Of a stretch of 64,000 bases of DNA, positions 26,702 through 37,212 are shown one piece after another (the first letter of the stretch is position 1; the number at the start of each line of letters is the position of its first letter). This DNA is from Undibacterium piscinae (GTDB taxonomy: Bacteria; Pseudomonadota; Gammaproteobacteria; Burkholderiales; Burkholderiaceae_D), in contig CP051152.1 in assembly GCA_003970805.2 (NCBI GenBank), positions 3,720,001-3,784,000 on the forward strand. Reading direction: 5' to 3'. Below the pieces are notes generated by a model. That model was not told the origin of the DNA and searched no databases. It worked only from the letters and a program-made list of their open reading frames with translations. A program made the position numbers and the translations under genes.

Positions 26702-28144
26702 TTACTCCTGTTTCAGCATGTGTCGCGGGGGCGTATCCGTTTGGATCGCCCCCGCAATACTATTGCTGCGTTTCGTTACTTCGTTTTTTTTTGAGAAAAT
26801 CGGCATATCCGCCAATTTGTGTTCCAGATAATGGATGTTGGTGCCGCCTTCAATGAAGTGAGCATCTATCATCAACTCGCGGTGCAACGGGATATTGGTT
26901 TGTATCCCTTCCACCACCATCTCGGACAAGGCGATTTGCATGCGCTTGATGGCTTGTTCGCGTGTCGCGCCGTAAGCGATGACCTTGCCTATCATGGAGT
27001 CGTAATGCGGCGGTACATAGTAGCCGGCGTAAGCATGTGAATCGACGCGGATACCAGGGCCGCCCGGTGTGTGCCAGGTGGCGATACGGCCCGGTGAAGG
27101 CGTAAATTTGAACGGATCTTCCGCATTGATACGGCATTCGATCGCGTGCCCCCTCAATTCGATATCGCTTTGCTTGAAGCGCAGTTTTTCGCCAAACGCG
27201 ATGCGTATCTGTTCCTGCACGATATCGACGCCAGAGATCATTTCCGTGACCGGATGTTCAACCTGAACCCGCGTATTCATCTCAATGAAGAAAAATTCAC
27301 CGTTTTCATACAAAAATTCAAAAGTGCCGGCGCCGCGATAGCCAACTTTGCGGCAGGCTTCGGCGCAACGGTTACCGATTTTTTCTATCAGCTTACGTGG
27401 AATGCCTGGTGCCGGTGCTTCTTCTATCACCTTCTGGTGGCGGCGCTGCATAGAGCAGTCGCGCTCGCCTAACCAGATGGCATTGCCATGCTGATCGGCC
27501 AGGATCTGGATTTCCACGTGACGCGGATTTTCCAGAAATTTTTCCATGTAGACTTCGGGATTACCGAAGGCTGCACCGGCTTCCGCCTTGGTCATGGTGA
27601 CCGCGTTCAGCAATGCCGCCTCAGTGTGGACTACACGCATACCGCGTCCGCCACCACCGCCAGCCGCTTTAATGATGACAGGGTAGCCAACTTTGCGGGC
27701 AGTTTGTACGATGATTTTCGGATCGTCCGGCAATGCGCCTTCGGAACCGGGTACGCATGGTACGCCAGCTTCTATCATGGCGTGCTTGGCCGACACCTTG
27801 TCACCCATAATACGTATGGTTTCAGCGCGTGGTCCGACGAAGACGAAGCCGGATTGCTCTACGCGTTCTGCGAAGTCGGCGTTTTCAGACAGGAAACCGT
27901 AGCCTGGATGAATCGCTTGCGCATCGGTGACCTCAGCTGCGCTGATGATGGCAGGCATGCTCAGGTAACTTTGGGTGGATGGCGCAGGTCCTATGCAGAC
28001 AGACTCATCGGCTAATTTGACGTACTTGGCTTCGCGGTCGGCTTCCGAGTGCACGACAACGGTTTTGATGCCCATTTCGCGGCAGGCGCGTTGTATACGT
28101 AAGGCAATTTCGCCGCGATTGGCGATAAGAATTTTTTCAAACAT
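26702..28144 (-). CDS. accC: Acetyl-CoA carboxylase biotin carboxylase subunit (tail probably frameshifted)
   Basis: ATP-dependent carboxylation of biotin on AccB, the first half-reaction of fatty acid synthesis. The ATP-grasp protein shows [20 protein letters not shown] at ATG 28144, the glycine-rich loop [34 protein letters not shown] and [14 protein letters not shown]. At 480 residues it is about 30 longer than usual. After [16 protein letters not shown] the frame runs through nine T (26782-26790); one base fewer gives an immediate stop, so the extra tail is probably an indel artefact. Confidence 0.95.
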   Translation of the reverse strand: MFEKILIANRGEIALRIQRACREMGIKTVVVHSEADREAKYVKLADESVCIGPAPSTQSYLSMPAIISAAEVTDAQAIHPGYGFLSENADFAERVEQSGFVFVGPRAETIRIMGDKVSAKHAMIEAGVPCVPGSEGALPDDPKIIVQTARKVGYPVIIKAAGGGGGRGMRVVHTEAALLNAVTMTKAEAGAAFGNPEVYMEKFLENPRHVEIQILADQHGNAIWLGERDCSMQRRHQKVIEEAPAPGIPRKLIEKIGNRCAEACRKVGYRGAGTFEFLYENGEFFFIEMNTRVQVEHPVTEMISGVDIVQEQIRIAFGEKLRFKQSDIELRGHAIECRINAEDPFKFTPSPGRIATWHTPGGPGIRVDSHAYAGYYVPPHYDSMIGKVIAYGATREQAIKRMQIALSEMVVEGIQTNIPLHRELMIDAHFIEGGTNIHYLEHKLADMPIFSKKNEVTKRSNSIAGAIQTDTPPRHMLKQE

Positions 28145-28238
28145 GATTTTGATTTGCTTTGGCAATGGTTACAGCCTTGCAGGCAATATCTCTTTGCCCG
28201 GCACTGAGTGCAAAGCAAGAGGCATAATAGAGCCGGTG

Positions 28239-28706
28239 TTAGCCTATGATGAACAAAGGCTGACCGTACTCAACTGGCTGGCCGTTTTCTACCAAAATTT
28301 GTTTGATAGTGCCGGCAAAGTCACTTTCGATCTCATTGAGAAGCTTCATCGCTTCGATAATGCACAGCGTGTCGCCTGCATTGATGCTCTTGCCAATTTC
28401 AGCGAACGGTGGTGAACCTGGCGAAGCGGAACGGTAGAATGTGCCGACCATAGGAGACTTCACCACGTGACCGTCAGGTATCGCCGGAACCACTGCGACC
28501 GGTGCGCTGGCGACCGGAGCCGCTTGCATAGGCTGCTGGGGCATGGCGTGCTGCATCATAGGTTGCTGCATCATGACCATCTGATTCTGCGGCACTGCCG
28601 ATGATTTGACGATGCGTACTTTACCTTCGCCTTCAGTGACTTCTAGTTCTGCAATATCTGATTCGGCTACTAAGTCGATCAAGGTCTTGAGTTTTCTTAA
28701 ATCCAT
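28239..28706 (-). CDS. accB: Biotin carboxyl carrier protein of acetyl-CoA carboxylase
   Basis: Carries biotin between the carboxylase and carboxyltransferase. The 155-residue form begins [20 protein letters not shown] at ATG 28706 with a GGGGGAT-type ribosome site; the open frame to 28739 is too long. After a Pro/Ala/Met/Gln-rich linker the biotinyl domain has the lysine in [10 protein letters not shown] (the usual second Met is replaced by Leu). It precedes accC by 94 bases. Confidence 0.96.
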   Translation of the reverse strand: MDLRKLKTLIDLVAESDIAELEVTEGEGKVRIVKSSAVPQNQMVMMQQPMMQHAMPQQPMQAAPVASAPVAVVPAIPDGHVVKSPMVGTFYRSASPGSPPFAEIGKSINAGDTLCIIEAMKLLNEIESDFAGTIKQILVENGQPVEYGQPLFIIG

Positions 28707-28818
28707 GTGAAATCCCCCTGTGTATATGCCCCTGAGCACTAATTTGCTGCAGGCTGCGTTATTCGAATGAGCGCAATTATAAGCTAATTATCAGCTAATT
28801 GCGTGAAGATGCGAGAAT

Positions 28819-29256
28819 TTATAGATTTTTTAGGGAGAAGTCAATCGCTAGTCGGTAGCCGTCGGTGCCTAAGCCGCAGATCACGCCCTTGGCCACTCCG
28901 GACAGGTAAGAGTGATGCCGGAACGACTCCCTTTGATGCACATTGGAAATATGCACTTCGATAAACGGGATCGCTACGCCAGCCAATGCATCTCGCAAGG
29001 CAACGCTGGTATGGGTTAATCCACCAGGATTAATGATGATGGCATCGACCTGCTCAAGACGGGCGGCATGAATGCGGTCTATCAGCGCACCTTCATGATT
29101 GCTTTGAAAGCAAGTCAGGCTTGCGCCAGCTGATTCTGCCTGTTTTTCTGCCGCCGACTCAATGTCTGCCAGCGTGCCCGAGCCATAGACGGCGGGTTCA
29201 CGCGTTCCTAGTAAATTCAGGTTTGGTCCATTTAGCAGCAGTAGTTTGCTTGCCAT
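28819..29256 (-). CDS. aroQ: 3-dehydroquinate dehydratase, type II
   Basis: Third step of the shikimate pathway. The 145-residue dodecameric enzyme has [20 protein letters not shown] with the catalytic tyrosine, [15 protein letters not shown] with the arginine/histidine pair region, and [20 protein letters not shown]. It leads the accBC-prmA block. Confidence 0.97.
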   Translation of the reverse strand: MASKLLLLNGPNLNLLGTREPAVYGSGTLADIESAAEKQAESAGASLTCFQSNHEGALIDRIHAARLEQVDAIIINPGGLTHTSVALRDALAGVAIPFIEVHISNVHQRESFRHHSYLSGVAKGVICGLGTDGYRLAIDFSLKNL

Positions 29257-29335
29257 AATATCTAATCATTTGACGAAGGTAGCCGCATTCTGCCGTTAAT
29301 TACCCCTGATTGGCAAGAAAAACTATCGACTAAAC

Positions 29336-29872
29336 TTATCGTGCTCCTGTTAATTTGCTTATATCTGCGCGTAGTTCGTCCATTTTTAAACGTCCCAGAT
29401 AGGTCTTGGCGATGCTGCCATCGGCTGCAATCAGCAGCGTAAACGGCAGTCCTCCGGCCTGGTTACCCATCTGGCGCGATAGCTCCGTGCCTTCCATGCC
29501 CGCCGAGAATAAGGGGTAGCTGATGCCATACTTAGTCGCGAATTCCTTGATATTCGAAGGACTGTCGATCCCCAGTCCCAGCAGTTGCACATTATTTTTG
29601 CTCAGTTCTGTTTGCAGGGCGGATAATTCCGGCATTTCTTGTACGCAAGGTGCGCACCAGGTTGCCCAGAAGTTGACCAGCAGGATTTTTCCTTGCCATT
29701 GGGATATTTTTTGTACCGTACCCTGACTATCGGTCAGCGATAAGCCCATCAATTTTTGTACGGCGCCGTCTTGCGGTGCCTTTGCTTCGGTATGGCGATT
29801 GCCTACAAAGATGCCTATGCCGGTAAATAGCAGGCCGCAGACCAGTGCAATGGTGAGAAAACGTTTATTCAT
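29336..29872 (-). CDS. TlpA/ResA-like thiol-disulfide protein
   Basis: Membrane-anchored periplasmic thioredoxin-like reductase. Residues 5-23 form a membrane helix or uncleaved signal (FLTIALVCGLLFTGIGIFV); residues about 45-178 are a TlpA fold with the redox site FWATWCAPCVQEMPEL (Cys73/Cys76) and the cis-proline GLPFTLLIAADG. ATG 29872 is chosen because it starts the membrane segment; the frame extends 14 residues further into the preceding gene. Likely roles are cytochrome c maturation or general periplasmic disulfide reduction. Confidence 0.9.
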   Translation of the reverse strand: MNKRFLTIALVCGLLFTGIGIFVGNRHTEAKAPQDGAVQKLMGLSLTDSQGTVQKISQWQGKILLVNFWATWCAPCVQEMPELSALQTELSKNNVQLLGLGIDSPSNIKEFATKYGISYPLFSAGMEGTELSRQMGNQAGGLPFTLLIAADGSIAKTYLGRLKMDELRADISKLTGAR

Positions 29873-29882
29873 TTGTCTATCT

Positions 29883-30518
29883 TTATGAGATATCGGTGAC
29901 TGCGGTGTCGCCACTCTGACTTTCCTCTATCAGGTGGCGTACTGCGGAAATGCTGGCACGCTCGGTACGGGCGCTAGTGCGTACGTCATCCATACTGTGG
30001 AGTAATAGATGTACGCCTTCTTGCTGGTGCATGAAGCTCAAGGTCTCGATTGACTCGTTGCGTTTGTTGATATTTTCGGAGACCTCAAAGTCTATGCCCT
30101 TGTTGAGCAGGAATATCGCGACTTCCTTGGTGTTGTCCGCGTATAAGTGCAAATGTATGTCTGAGTGCTTACCGGCGGTGCCATTTAATACCGCTCCGAC
30201 CAGATAGGGATTGAAGCGCTCCAGCTCCAGCATGACCTCTAGGGCAAGTTTTCTGAGTAATCGCAAGCGCTCAGGCTGGCTGTCGCCGAAAAACAGGGCA
30301 TTGTATTCGCGCACCTCTTGCTCTACCTGTTGATTGTCCGGCAGGATGTCGCCCTTGATTCTTTGATTGCCCAACAACTGTTTGGCGGCCCTGCGCTTGG
30401 CTGATCCGTAGTCGGCGCCGTCTTCGGCGATCATTCTGGCGGCCAGCGCTGCGATTTCCGCGCGCAGTGCTTCGGCTTCATTAGGAGTATTTATCATCAT
30501 CACTACATCATAACGCAT
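29883..30518 (-). CDS. Nucleotidyltransferase-like conserved protein
   Basis: A 211-residue protein of a Betaproteobacterial family found divergent from mpl. The N-terminal half is helical and charged. The middle carries a nucleotidyltransferase-type core, LVGAVLNGTAGKHSDIHLHLY, where GxxxxxSDIxxH matches the GS-DxD pattern loosely. The C-terminal SFMHQQEGVHLLLHSMDD is conserved-looking. Enzymatic activity is uncertain. The start could be any of several Met codons within the first ten residues; no clear ribosome site decides. Gap to the divergent mpl is 90 bases. Confidence 0.7.
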   Translation of the reverse strand: MRYDVVMMINTPNEAEALRAEIAALAARMIAEDGADYGSAKRRAAKQLLGNQRIKGDILPDNQQVEQEVREYNALFFGDSQPERLRLLRKLALEVMLELERFNPYLVGAVLNGTAGKHSDIHLHLYADNTKEVAIFLLNKGIDFEVSENINKRNESIETLSFMHQQEGVHLLLHSMDDVRTSARTERASISAVRHLIEESQSGDTAVTDIS

Positions 30519-30608
30519 ACGGCGCAGGCGCGTCTCTCAGGTAGAATTGCGGGATTCAAAAATAAGCATCTTCATAAGCTCAATCATCAGCATAGAAATA
30601 AGTACAAA

Positions 30609-32045
30609 ATGCATATTCATATATTAGGTATTTGCGGCACCTTCATGGGCGGATTGGCGGTACTGGCCAAACAGGCAGGCCACACCGTCACTGGCTGCGA
30701 TGCCAATGTCTATCCGCCTATGAGCACGCAACTGGAGGCGCAAGGTATCGCCCTGACCGAAGGTTTTGGCAAGGAGCAGGTCGAGCTTGCCCCTGATCTG
30801 TTTGTGATAGGCAATGTCGTGTCGCGTGGCAACCCTTTGATGGAGGAGATACTCAACCGCGGTTTGCCGTATATCTCCGGTCCGCAATGGATGGGCGAAC
30901 ATATCTTGCAGGATAAGTGGGTGCTGGCGGTCGCCGGTACACATGGCAAGACCACCACCTCAGCCATGCTGGCATGGATTCTGGAATTTGCCGGTTATGC
31001 GCCAGGCTTTCTGATTGGTGGCGTGCCGCTGAATTTCGGTATCTCGGCGCGCTTATCAGGCGCTGGTTCTGATAGCGTTGCGTCTTCCGATTTTTTCGTG
31101 ATTGAAGCTGATGAGTACGATACCGCTTTTTTTGATAAACGTAGCAAATTCGTTCACTATCACGCCAAAACCGCGATCCTGAATAATCTGGAATACGATC
31201 ACGCCGATATTTTCCCTGACGTGGCGGCGATAGAAACCCAGTTCCATCATCTGGTCAGGACGGTGCCTGGCATAGGGCGCCTGATCGTTAACGGACAGGA
31301 AGCGACACTGCGCAATGTGTTACAGCGCGGTTGCTGGAGTGAAACGGAATTTTTCGCAGGGACGGACACCACCACGAGCGCGACACAGGGCTGGAGCCTG
31401 AACTTGCAGCAGGGTGAAGATTTTGACGTGCTGTTCAATGGCCAGTTGCAGGGCACCGTGTGCTGGGCCTTGAATGGTGCGCATAACCGCATGAACGCGC
31501 TGGCGGCGATCGCCGCGGCCAGACACGTTGGGGTGGCACCGGCTATCGCGATCGAGGCTTTGGCGCAGTTTGTGAATGTTAAGCGTCGTATGGAAGTGCG
31601 CGGCGTGGCCGGCGGCGTGACTGTCGTCGATGATTTTGCCCATCACCCTACCGCGATAGCCACTACCGTCGCCGGTTTGCGCCGCAAGGTCGGCAGCGCC
31701 AGAATCCTGGCGGTGCTGGAGCCGCGTTCCAATACCATGAAGCTGGGAAGCATGAAACAGGCTTTGCCTGCCAGTCTGGAGCAGGCTGACCTGGTGTTTG
31801 CCTACAGTGCCAGTACCGGTAAGGATGTGGTTGGCTGGAATCTGGCGGAAACGCTGGCGCCACTAGGCGAGAAAGCCAGTGCCTACAGTGATATGGACGC
31901 ACTGGTAGCGGCGATCGTCAGTCAGGCGCGCGCCGGTGACACGATATTGGCGATGAGTAACGGCGGTTTTGGCGGGATCCACCAAAAGCTGCTGACGGCC
32001 TTGGCTGCCAAGGCCGCTTTGCCTGCATCTGTGACCGGAGCCTAG
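30609..32045 (+). CDS. mpl: UDP-N-acetylmuramate:L-alanyl-gamma-D-glutamyl-meso-diaminopimelate ligase
   Basis: Recycling ligase that attaches the reclaimed tripeptide of peptidoglycan to UDP-MurNAc. The 478-residue Mur-ligase-family protein has HILGICGTFMGGLAVLAKQA at its N-terminus (distinct from MurC), the ATP site VAGTHGKTTTSAMLAW, FVIEADEYDTAFFD and the C-terminal VVDDFAHHPTAIATT. It is followed after 7 bases by the esterase gene. Confidence 0.96.
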   Translation: MHIHILGICGTFMGGLAVLAKQAGHTVTGCDANVYPPMSTQLEAQGIALTEGFGKEQVELAPDLFVIGNVVSRGNPLMEEILNRGLPYISGPQWMGEHILQDKWVLAVAGTHGKTTTSAMLAWILEFAGYAPGFLIGGVPLNFGISARLSGAGSDSVASSDFFVIEADEYDTAFFDKRSKFVHYHAKTAILNNLEYDHADIFPDVAAIETQFHHLVRTVPGIGRLIVNGQEATLRNVLQRGCWSETEFFAGTDTTTSATQGWSLNLQQGEDFDVLFNGQLQGTVCWALNGAHNRMNALAAIAAARHVGVAPAIAIEALAQFVNVKRRMEVRGVAGGVTVVDDFAHHPTAIATTVAGLRRKVGSARILAVLEPRSNTMKLGSMKQALPASLEQADLVFAYSASTGKDVVGWNLAETLAPLGEKASAYSDMDALVAAIVSQARAGDTILAMSNGGFGGIHQKLLTALAAKAALPASVTGA

Positions 32046-32052
32046 AGCGCGC

Positions 32053-32622
32053 ATGATTTTGTATTTACACGGGTTTCGCTCTTCTCCCGCTTCGTTTAAG
32101 GCGCGCAAGATGGCGGAGTATTTGCAGCAGGCCGGGCGCGGCCACGAATATATTTGTCCGCAATTACCCGCCTCACCCTTGCTGGCGATACAGCAGATCG
32201 AAGCTATCCTTAGCGCTTATCCTGCGCATCAGGTAACGCTGGTGGGTTCGTCGCTGGGCGGCTATTACGCAACCTGGATTGCCGAGCGATATGGCTGCAA
32301 GGCGATTTTACTCAATCCGGCAGTCAAGCCGCCGCGTGATCTGGAAAAATATGTGGGTGTCACTACCGCCTATCACAGCGACGAAGTGTTTGAGTTTAAG
32401 CCTGAATATGTGGCGCAACTGCGTGCTTATGAAGTGGCGGCGATTACCCGGCCGGAACGTTATTTTTTGCTGGCGGCAACCGGTGACGAAGTCCTGGATT
32501 GGCGTGAAATGACGGCGCACTATCCGGCTGCCAGGCAGCTGATTATCGAAGGCAGTGATCATGGTATGGCTGATTTTGTCGATTATCTTGATCTTATCCT
32601 GGCATTTTGTGATGCAGAGTAA
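32053..32622 (+). CDS. YqiA/YcfP-type alpha/beta-hydrolase esterase
   Basis: A 189-residue small esterase of the YqiA family. It begins MILYLHGFRSSPASFKARKM, has the nucleophile elbow LVGSSLGGYYATW with the active Ser, the acid in AATGDEVLDWREM and the His in EGSDHGMADF. Family members hydrolyse short acyl esters; the physiological substrate is unknown. The end overlaps the ubiC start by 11 bases. Confidence 0.9.
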   Translation: MILYLHGFRSSPASFKARKMAEYLQQAGRGHEYICPQLPASPLLAIQQIEAILSAYPAHQVTLVGSSLGGYYATWIAERYGCKAILLNPAVKPPRDLEKYVGVTTAYHSDEVFEFKPEYVAQLRAYEVAAITRPERYFLLAATGDEVLDWREMTAHYPAARQLIIEGSDHGMADFVDYLDLILAFCDAE

Positions 32623-33199
32623 GCAATCAACTGCGTTCCTCAGGGCTGCGCAATGGCATAATCATGTCAATGCGGTGCGTGCATCGGTACAGATGCGCGA
32701 TTGGCTGACTAATCGCGCTTCCCTGACGGCCAGACTGGTAGCGCGCTGCCGGCAATTCCGGGTGCAGCGCTTGCATCAGGGCAGGGCAATTTGCCTGGCC
32801 GATGAGTTTGCCGAGATAGGCTTAGCCAGGCCACTGAAAGTGATAGAGCGCGAAGTGTTGTTGCGTTGTGACGGTGAGGTGATGGTGTATGCCCATACCG
32901 TGGTGCCGATGACGGCCAATGCGACACAATGGCCATTGTTTGCGGCGCTGGGCGAGAAATCCCTCGGTAGCACCTTGTTCAGCGATCCTTTAGTGCAGCG
33001 CTGTGCGCTAAGTTATGCCCGGTTGCGCCCCGGTCATGCCCTGATGCAGCGTATCAGGGATTTGCGCTTGCTCGATGATGATGCTGTCAGTTTGCTGGCG
33101 CGGCGTTCGGTGTTCCGGCGCAAGGGGGCCTGCCTGCTGGTGACCGAGGTTTTTTTACCCCGGATCGCGTCCCTGAAGGATACTAGTGGTGAGTATTAA
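32612..33199 (+). CDS. ubiC: Chorismate lyase
   Basis: Converts chorismate to 4-hydroxybenzoate and pyruvate, the first committed step of ubiquinone synthesis. The 195-residue form from ATG 32612 has WLTNRASLTARLVARC (the arginine-rich product site), VIEREVLLRCDGEVMVYAHT with the conserved ER pair, and LGSTLFSDP. The open frame starts earlier at 32555 but those residues are a hydrophobic shadow of the preceding gene. The last codons include the palindrome ATACT-AGTGGTG-AGTAT at 33180-33196. Confidence 0.92.
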   Translation: MQSKQSTAFLRAAQWHNHVNAVRASVQMRDWLTNRASLTARLVARCRQFRVQRLHQGRAICLADEFAEIGLARPLKVIEREVLLRCDGEVMVYAHTVVPMTANATQWPLFAALGEKSLGSTLFSDPLVQRCALSYARLRPGHALMQRIRDLRLLDDDAVSLLARRSVFRRKGACLLVTEVFLPRIASLKDTSGEY

Positions 33200-33261
33200 C
33201 AAACAATGTGGCGTAGCGCAGAGAAATAGGGCGCTTTGAGCCGGTTTTTTACTATACTCCC
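33180..33261. repeat. ATACT/AGTAT sites at the end of ubiC and before the RNB nuclease
   Basis: ATACT-AGTGGTG-AGTAT at 33180-33196 and a reverse ATACTCCC at 33254-33261 resemble the sites near fdhD and before the 11698 gene. Confidence 0.35.
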
Positions 33262-33373
33262 TCAATTTTAATAATATGGAGCAAGGCTGGCGAAATCAGT
33301 GCACGGCCTGCTGTATGCGACAACGTATGCCAACGTACCTCAACGTACATTAAAGACAGAAAAGAAGTGTGGA

Positions 33374-35446
33374 ATGAATTTATTTTTCGAAGAGTCCGGT
33401 GATTTCAAAGCAGGTAGCGTGATGTCTCAGGCCGGCGAGGCTTATCAGGTCGAGCTCGCCAGCGGTAAGCGCAGCAAGGTCAGGGTCAAGGATGTGCTGT
33501 TGCAATTCGCTGCGCCTGACACCGCTACCCTGATGGAGCAAGCCAAGTTGGCGGCCGCCGATATCGATCTGGAATTCTTGTGGGAGGTGGCAGGCCAGGA
33601 AGAGTTTGGTTTCGCCGAACTTGGTGCCGAATATTTTGGCCATGCGCCGCAGGCGGTCGAAGCTGCCGGCCTGATATTGGCGCTGCATAGCGCACCGATT
33701 TACTTCTACAAAAAAGGCCGCGGCCGTTACAAGGCGGCACCTGAAGCTTCATTGAAGGCAGCCTTGGCTGGGATAGAAAAGAAAAAACAGCAGGCGCTGA
33801 TACAGGCCGGCTATGTAGAGGAACTCAAGCAGCATCGCTTGCCGGAACAAATCAAGGCGCTGGCGATGCAATTGCTGTTTAAACCGGACAAAAACAGCAT
33901 CGAGTACAAGGCGTGGGCGGAAGCCTGCGATGCATTGCAAACTGCCCCGGCGCAATTGATGCTGGAATGCGGTGGCCTGGCTACGGCCAAGGATTTCCAC
34001 TTCTCCAGGTTCCTGTTCGATAGTTTTCCTAAGGGATTGGCTTTCCCTGATGCGCCGATACCAGCCTTGCCGGACAATTTACCAGTCGCTGATGTGCAGG
34101 CGTTTTCGATTGATGACGTTACCACCACTGAGATTGATGATGCGTTTTCGGTGGTGCTACTGCCTGATAACCAGGTGCGTATCGGTATCCATATTGCCGC
34201 GCCTACTCTGGGCATCAAGCGTGACGATGCGCTCGACATGATTGCGCGCGCGCGCATGTCTACCGTGTATATGCCCGGCGACAAGATCACCATGCTGCCC
34301 GACGCTTTGGTCGATACCTATACCTTGGGTGCAGGTCAGGCCCGGCCCGCCTTGTCTTTGTATGTGACGCTCGATATGCAGGACTGGAGCGTACTGGCAA
34401 CCGAGACCAAGGTCGAGGCGGTACCGATGGCGGCCAATCTGCGCCACAATGATCTCGACACTCTGGTGACGGAAGAAAATCTGGCCAATGATGCCGGTGA
34501 ATACCCGCATAAGGCCGATATCGCGCTGATCTGGAAATGGGCGCTGGTGCTGGAGCAAGGCCGGATGGCGAAACGCGAAGCGTTTGGTCTCAAGCCGGAA
34601 CAAACTAATCGCGTCGACTTCAATTTCTATGTCGATGATGACGTGGTCTCCATCGTGCGCCGTAAGCGTGGCGCACCGCTCGACAAGATGGTGGCCGAGC
34701 TGATGATCTTTGCCAACAGCACCTGGGGCAAGTTCATGGCCGATCATGGTATTCCCGGTATTTATCGCGCCCAAGGCGGCGGTTCCGGCGGTTGGGCTGC
34801 CAAGATGCAAGTGCGTATGGTCACTCATGCCGCACCGCATCAGGGTTTGGGTGTTGATCAGTATGCCTGGAGCACATCGCCGTTGCGCCGGTATACCGAT
34901 CTGGTGAATCAATGGCAGATCATTGCCTGTGTTCAGAATGGCGTTGCGGCTCCGCTGGTGGCGCCGTTTAAACCTAAGGATGCCGACCTGTTTGCGATCG
35001 TTTCCGCTTTCGATGCCGCCTATTCCGCGTATTCCGAATTCCAGAATAATATGGAACGCTATTGGTGCCTGCGCTGGTTGCAGCAAGAAAATGTGCGTCA
35101 GGTTGATGCCGTAGTGCTGAAAGATGAAGTCTTGCGTCTGGTCGATATTCCGCTCATCATCCGTCTGGCAGGAATGCCGCAGATGGCGCGTGGCGCTCAG
35201 GTTAGGCTAGATATACTGCGCTGGAATGAGCTGGACTTGAGTGTCGAAGCGCGTTTGCTGGAAATGCTCAGCACGGTAACCGATGAAGGCATGGATGAGG
35301 AGTCCGAGTTGGCTGACGGCGACCAGGGGACAGCTGATGACCTATCGACTGACTCATCAGCTGACTCATCAGTTGACTCAGCGCAGCAGGAAGTTGAAGC
35401 GGCTAATCCTGACGATGAGGCTGATGCAGCTTCTACTGAAAAATAA
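33374..35446 (+). CDS. RNB-domain (RNase II family) exoribonuclease
   Basis: A 690-residue 3'-5' exoribonuclease. The RNB domain starts near residue 240 with the metal-binding cluster FSIDDVTTTEIDDAFSVVL (the aspartate tetrad), followed by GIHIAAPTLGI, MLPDALVDTYTLGAG and the basic substrate segment STSPLRRYTDLVNQWQI. The N-terminal half lacks a clear cold-shock domain, as in the variant family common in Burkholderiales. The C-terminus is an acidic Asp/Ser/Glu-rich tail (DSSADSSVDSAQQE). ATG 33374 is preferred to an upstream start because of MNLFFEESGDFKAG and its ribosome site. Confidence 0.92.
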   Translation: MNLFFEESGDFKAGSVMSQAGEAYQVELASGKRSKVRVKDVLLQFAAPDTATLMEQAKLAAADIDLEFLWEVAGQEEFGFAELGAEYFGHAPQAVEAAGLILALHSAPIYFYKKGRGRYKAAPEASLKAALAGIEKKKQQALIQAGYVEELKQHRLPEQIKALAMQLLFKPDKNSIEYKAWAEACDALQTAPAQLMLECGGLATAKDFHFSRFLFDSFPKGLAFPDAPIPALPDNLPVADVQAFSIDDVTTTEIDDAFSVVLLPDNQVRIGIHIAAPTLGIKRDDALDMIARARMSTVYMPGDKITMLPDALVDTYTLGAGQARPALSLYVTLDMQDWSVLATETKVEAVPMAANLRHNDLDTLVTEENLANDAGEYPHKADIALIWKWALVLEQGRMAKREAFGLKPEQTNRVDFNFYVDDDVVSIVRRKRGAPLDKMVAELMIFANSTWGKFMADHGIPGIYRAQGGGSGGWAAKMQVRMVTHAAPHQGLGVDQYAWSTSPLRRYTDLVNQWQIIACVQNGVAAPLVAPFKPKDADLFAIVSAFDAAYSAYSEFQNNMERYWCLRWLQQENVRQVDAVVLKDEVLRLVDIPLIIRLAGMPQMARGAQVRLDILRWNELDLSVEARLLEMLSTVTDEGMDEESELADGDQGTADDLSTDSSADSSVDSAQQEVEAANPDDEADAASTEK

Positions 35447-35472
35447 TACTGACTATTTTCCGATATAGATTT

Positions 35473-36370
35473 GTGAAATCCATTTTTTGATAATCTGATA
35501 CTGACGTCCGCCATCTTAATTTCTGTGGTGGTGCATGGCATGCTGTTGCTGATGCATTTTGTCGCTCCGCGGCCGGCCCCGACCGTGGCCGCCGATCCGG
35601 GTCTTGAAGTCATTCTGGTTAACGCCAAACATGACAAAAAACCGCTGAACGCCCAGGCGCTGGCGCAAGCCAATCTGGACGGCGGCGGTGCCAATGACAC
35701 CGGTCGCTCCAAATCACCGTTGCCGGATATGGGTAAAACCGAAAACGGTGAAAACGTGAAGGTGGCCAAGAAAAGGATAGAGGAGCTGGAGGAAAATCAG
35801 CAAAAACTGATGGATCAGTTGCGCAGCAAAAACCGCATCGCGGCGCGGCAACCGAACGATAAGCTCAATCCCGACGATAGCAAACTGTATAACGACGGCA
35901 AGGATAATCAGGATAGTACGCAGGCATTGGCGCGTATGGCGGCCGAAATTTCCCAGACCATAGAAGACCAGAATAAGCGCCCGCGCAAGACTTTCATCAC
36001 CCCGAGCACGCAAGCGGTCGGTTATGCGATGTACTACAAGACCTTGCAAAAGAAGGTGGAAGATACCGGAACCTTGAACTTCCCGCAGAAAGATGGGCGC
36101 AAGTTGTATGGCGAGCTGATTATCTACATCCCTATTTTTCAGGATGGCACCATCTATGAAAAGGACGGAGGTCCCAAGGTGGAAAAATCTTCCGGCAATG
36201 CCGCCCTTGATGCTGCCGCTTTGCGTATCGTCCGGCGTGCCGCGCCGTTCGGCAAATTTCCGCCGAATATGCGCTCAAAAGACAAGGATGATTTATGGGT
36301 GGTGATCACCCGCTTTAAATTTACCCGCGATCAGCAACTGGAAACCGAATTGCGCGGAGGGGCCAAGTGA
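35473..36370 (+). CDS. TonB-like energy transducer (start region frameshifted)
   Basis: TonB-family protein: N-terminal membrane helix, long charged linker with a coiled-coil-like stretch ([20 protein letters not shown]), and a C-terminal TonB domain ([20 protein letters not shown], then [19 protein letters not shown]). The continuous frame starts only at 35525, inside the membrane helix. Removing one T from the run of six at 35483-35488 joins it to GTG 35473 and gives [20 protein letters not shown], a normal beginning; full length 298 residues. It overlaps aroE by 4 bases. The partners (ExbB/ExbD) are not in this window. Confidence 0.85.
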
Positions 36371-37212
36371 GTAATCCTGTAGAGAACGATCAATATGCGG
36401 TGATCGGCAATCCGATCGCGCATAGTAAATCACCGGCTATTCATGGCCGCTTTGCGGCCCAGAGCGGGCAGCGCATGGAATACCAGCGTCTGCTGGCGCC
36501 ATTAGATGGCTTTGCACTATGCGTCTCGGCATTTAGGGCGGGCGGCGGCAAGGGCGTCAATGTTACTGTCCCGTTCAAGCTTGAGGCGTTCGCGCTGGCG
36601 ACCCGATTGACACCGCGTGCGCAAGTGGCCGGTGCCGTCAATACCCTGAAATTCGACGATGAGAACATTCTTGGTGATAACACCGATGGCATAGGTCTGG
36701 TCAGCGACATCGTCCGCAATGCCGGCGTCTCACTGGAAAACAAGCGCATCCTGTTATTGGGGGCGGGTGGGGCGGCACGCGGCGTGCTGTTGCCTGTCTT
36801 GTCTGAGCGCCCCAGTGAACTGGTGATTGCCAACCGCACTGTCAGCAAGGCACAGCAATTGGTGGAATTGGCCACTGCGCATAAGCAGGGCGAGGTCTTG
36901 ATCAGCGCGTGTGAATGGTCGCAACTAAGCGGGAAATTTGACGTGATCATCAACGCCACTTCGGCTAGCCTCAGTGATGAGGTTCCGCCGATTTCTGGCG
37001 ACTTGTTTGCCGCGCATACGCTGGCCTACGACATGATGTACGGCGCACAGATGACTTCGTTTCTGCGCTTTGCCCAGTCGCAAGGTGCGGTGTTGCGCGA
37101 CGGCTTGGGCATGCTGGTGGAGCAGGCCGCCGAGGCTTTCTATCTTTGGCGTGGCGTACGACCTGAGACTGCTGCGGTATTGGCTGACATGCGTCATGCC
37201 CTGGAGTCGTAA
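36367..37212 (+). CDS. aroE: Shikimate dehydrogenase
   Basis: NADPH-dependent reduction of 3-dehydroshikimate to shikimate. The 281-residue product from GTG 36367 contains [19 protein letters not shown], the catalytic Lys/Asp region [11 protein letters not shown] and DNTDGIGLV, the dinucleotide-binding GAGGAARGV, and ANRTVSKA for NADP preference. Start overlaps the tonB-like stop and end overlaps mtgA, so the three genes are coupled. Confidence 0.96.
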   Translation: MSNPVENDQYAVIGNPIAHSKSPAIHGRFAAQSGQRMEYQRLLAPLDGFALCVSAFRAGGGKGVNVTVPFKLEAFALATRLTPRAQVAGAVNTLKFDDENILGDNTDGIGLVSDIVRNAGVSLENKRILLLGAGGAARGVLLPVLSERPSELVIANRTVSKAQQLVELATAHKQGEVLISACEWSQLSGKFDVIINATSASLSDEVPPISGDLFAAHTLAYDMMYGAQMTSFLRFAQSQGAVLRDGLGMLVEQAAEAFYLWRGVRPETAAVLADMRHALES